Notes under the pieces: model-generated | Databases searched by the model: none | What the model was told of the DNA's origin: nothing | What the model saw: only the letters and a program-made list of their open reading frames with translations | Part shown: piece by piece, positions 62,931 through 64,000 of the stretch | How positions within the stretch are numbered: the stretch's first letter is position 1 | How the letters are laid out: each line of letters begins with the position of its first letter | Translations under genes and position numbers: made by a program | NCBI GenBank assembly: GCA_031286695.1 | Contig: JAITTY010000006.1 | Span: 992,001 to 1,056,000, forward strand | Source of the DNA: Sphingobacterium sp. | GTDB lineage: Bacteria > Bacteroidota > Bacteroidia > Sphingobacteriales > Sphingobacteriaceae | Length of the DNA: 64,000 nucleotides | Reading direction: 5' to 3'

Positions 62931-63028
62931 GTTTTATTCGATTTATTTAATAATAATTTTTTAACCGGGTATAAGGTTGTAAGTTCATTGAAATACATGG
63001 CACCTTCTACCAAACTAATTTTAAAAAT

Positions 63029-63373
63029 ATGCCACGTTCGGTTAACGCAGTAGCTTCTAGAAGAAGACGCAAAAAAATCCTAGGCCTTGCAAAAGGTTAC
63101 TTTGGATCACGTAGCAAAGTTTATACTATTGCTAAAAATACAGTAGAAAAAGGTTTACAATACGCTTACCGCGATCGTAAAACCAAAAAACGCGAGTTTA
63201 GAGCTTTATGGATTCAACGTATCAACGCTGGAGCTCGTCAACACGGAATTTCTTATTCCCAATTGATCGGTAAATTAAATGCTAAAAACATTGGTTTGAA
63301 CCGTAAGGTTTTAGCTGACTTAGCTTTAAATAACCCAGAAGCTTTCAAAGCAGTTGTAGACGCAGTAAAATAG
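63029..63373 (+). CDS. rplT: 50S ribosomal protein L20
   Basis: A 114-residue L20. The opening is [30 protein letters not shown], followed by [24 protein letters not shown]. It is an early assembly protein of the large subunit. It is the last gene of the string, followed by a terminator. The roughly 100-bp gap from rpmI could carry an L20-binding leader, but I see no clear match. Confidence 0.97.
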   Translation: MPRSVNAVASRRRRKKILGLAKGYFGSRSKVYTIAKNTVEKGLQYAYRDRKTKKREFRALWIQRINAGARQHGISYSQLIGKLNAKNIGLNRKVLADLALNNPEAFKAVVDAVK

Positions 63374-63409
63374 AGTTTTTAATCCGTTATCAATTTGTTA
63401 GAGATATTA

Positions 63410-63434
63410 GAGGAGCCTTTGAGGCTCCTTTTTT
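63410..63434 (+). terminator. terminator of the thrS-rplT string
   Basis: AGGAGCC (63411-63417) and GGCTCCT (63423-63429) with a 5-nt loop and six T, 37 bp after the rplT stop. Confidence 0.93.
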
Positions 63435-63634
63435 GTTATATCAAATAGTCAGATGCTGTATCTTTTTTTGGACGTTACGTAGCGCGTAAATTCAATACAA
63501 GGATAGATTTCATTTTATTACTTATCTCACCGATCATACCTTAACGCAATTGAATTATTAAATTATAGCTAACAATCCTTTTTGATTTGAAATTAGGTTT
63601 GATTTTTGTATCGTTCTTTGGAAAACAAGCAATT

Positions 63635-64000
63635 ATGAAAACAAGAGCAATCGCATTTGGATTTTCACTTCTTTTAATAGGAGGTATGGTTATGGCCAAG
63701 GGAACTGATTTGGTGCCAAAAATATCCAAAATAACTAATCAACAAGGTAAAGTGATCTCGATTGAAGGGGTAGGAAATACGCGCACGATAGAAGCCAAAG
63801 GTGGTGAAACCGTCCAAATAGAAGGTGCAGATAATAAGATTGTGATACGTGGCAATGTGAGCAAATTGATTATTGAAGGCAAGGGGAATACGGTAACGGG
63901 CAATGATGTTGCCATGGTGACCATCGAAGGGGCTGGAAATATGGTGAATATTGGTTCACTAGAGACTGTTCAAATTGAAGGAGTCAAAAATCATGTTCAT
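63635..64000 (+). CDS. secreted DUF3060-like repeat protein (3' end cut by window)
   Basis: A signal peptide (MKTRAIAFGFSLLLIGGMVMA) is followed by a repeat region where IEG and VTG-type turns recur every 10-20 residues (ISIEGVGNTRTIEAKGG, VQIEGADNKIVIRGN, LIIEGKGNTVTG, VTIEGAGNMV, VQIEGVKNH). This is a beta-strand-turn repeat as in DUF3060. It is 122 codons up to the edge. Probably an exported beta-helical protein. The end of the gene is outside the window. Confidence 0.75.
   Translation, partial: MKTRAIAFGFSLLLIGGMVMAKGTDLVPKISKITNQQGKVISIEGVGNTRTIEAKGGETVQIEGADNKIVIRGNVSKLIIEGKGNTVTGNDVAMVTIEGAGNMVNIGSLETVQIEGVKNHVH

Noticed and set aside
62931..63028. L20-binding leader between rpmI and rplT
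   Set aside because: The gap has no recognisable pseudoknot or 23S-like motif; nothing beyond position supports it.
1..64000. CRISPR array, rRNA operon or insertion sequence
   Set aside because: No regularly spaced repeats with unique spacers, no rRNA-like sequence and no transposase frame were seen.

Overview
The window looks like a chromosome segment of a Bacteroidota bacterium of the Sphingobacteriaceae (Sphingobacterium/Pedobacter-like). The reasons are low GC, -7 boxes of the form TAnnTTTG with a TTG/TTTG element 18-20 bp upstream, weak Shine-Dalgarno sites with several TTG starts, and family content typical of that group (DUF2851, DUF4199, YARHG, FecI-like sigma, PRTRC and MobABC elements). 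This placement rests on gene content only; no 16S gene is present.

Layout. 1-3000: the end of an ECF sigma factor gene, a conserved hypothetical protein, a membrane LytTR regulator, a candidate small RNA and a secreted metzincin-like protein. 3000-36900: a large integrated mobile island ending at a tRNA-Lys(TTT) gene. It holds (a) an S24-type repressor, a Y-family polymerase and a DnaE2-like polymerase with a multipartite operator, plus a YedK/HMCES protein further on; (b) a Septu-like PtuA/PtuB defence pair; (c) a broken gene; (d) a maintenance block with ssb, DUF932, small unknown proteins and a PRTRC cassette carrying ubiquitin-like, E2-like and E1-like proteins; (e) a candidate oriT with MobA/MobB/MobC-type proteins but no type IV secretion genes; (f) AT-rich cargo: a three-gene cassette with a PIN-like protein, an ABC-3C-like three-gene system and a 566-residue PD-(D/E)xK-like protein; (g) a metallophosphatase and a tyrosine recombinase beside the tRNA. 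Without transfer-pore genes the island is best read as a mobilizable element or a decayed conjugative one. Its left border is not evident.

36900-64000: housekeeping chromosome. It holds tRNA-Lys, prmC, ribD, an ankyrin protein, a candidate small RNA, ubiX, a dihydroorotase-like protein lacking key metal ligands, two glycosyltransferases, an MBL-fold hydrolase, ispD, queA, a MacB-like permease, hisG-hisD behind a histidine-rich leader peptide, a PAP2 phosphatase, an oxidoreductase, queE, a cluster of 11-bp repeats, thrS-infC-rpmI-rplT and a partial DUF3060-like gene.

The most interesting parts are the defence-type cargo (Septu-like, ABC-3C-like, PIN-like and PD-(D/E)xK proteins), the PRTRC ubiquitin-like cassette with an E2-type active-site motif, the his leader peptide, two candidate small RNAs and a gene broken at two A7 tracts. 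All family assignments come from reading motifs; no database search was run.
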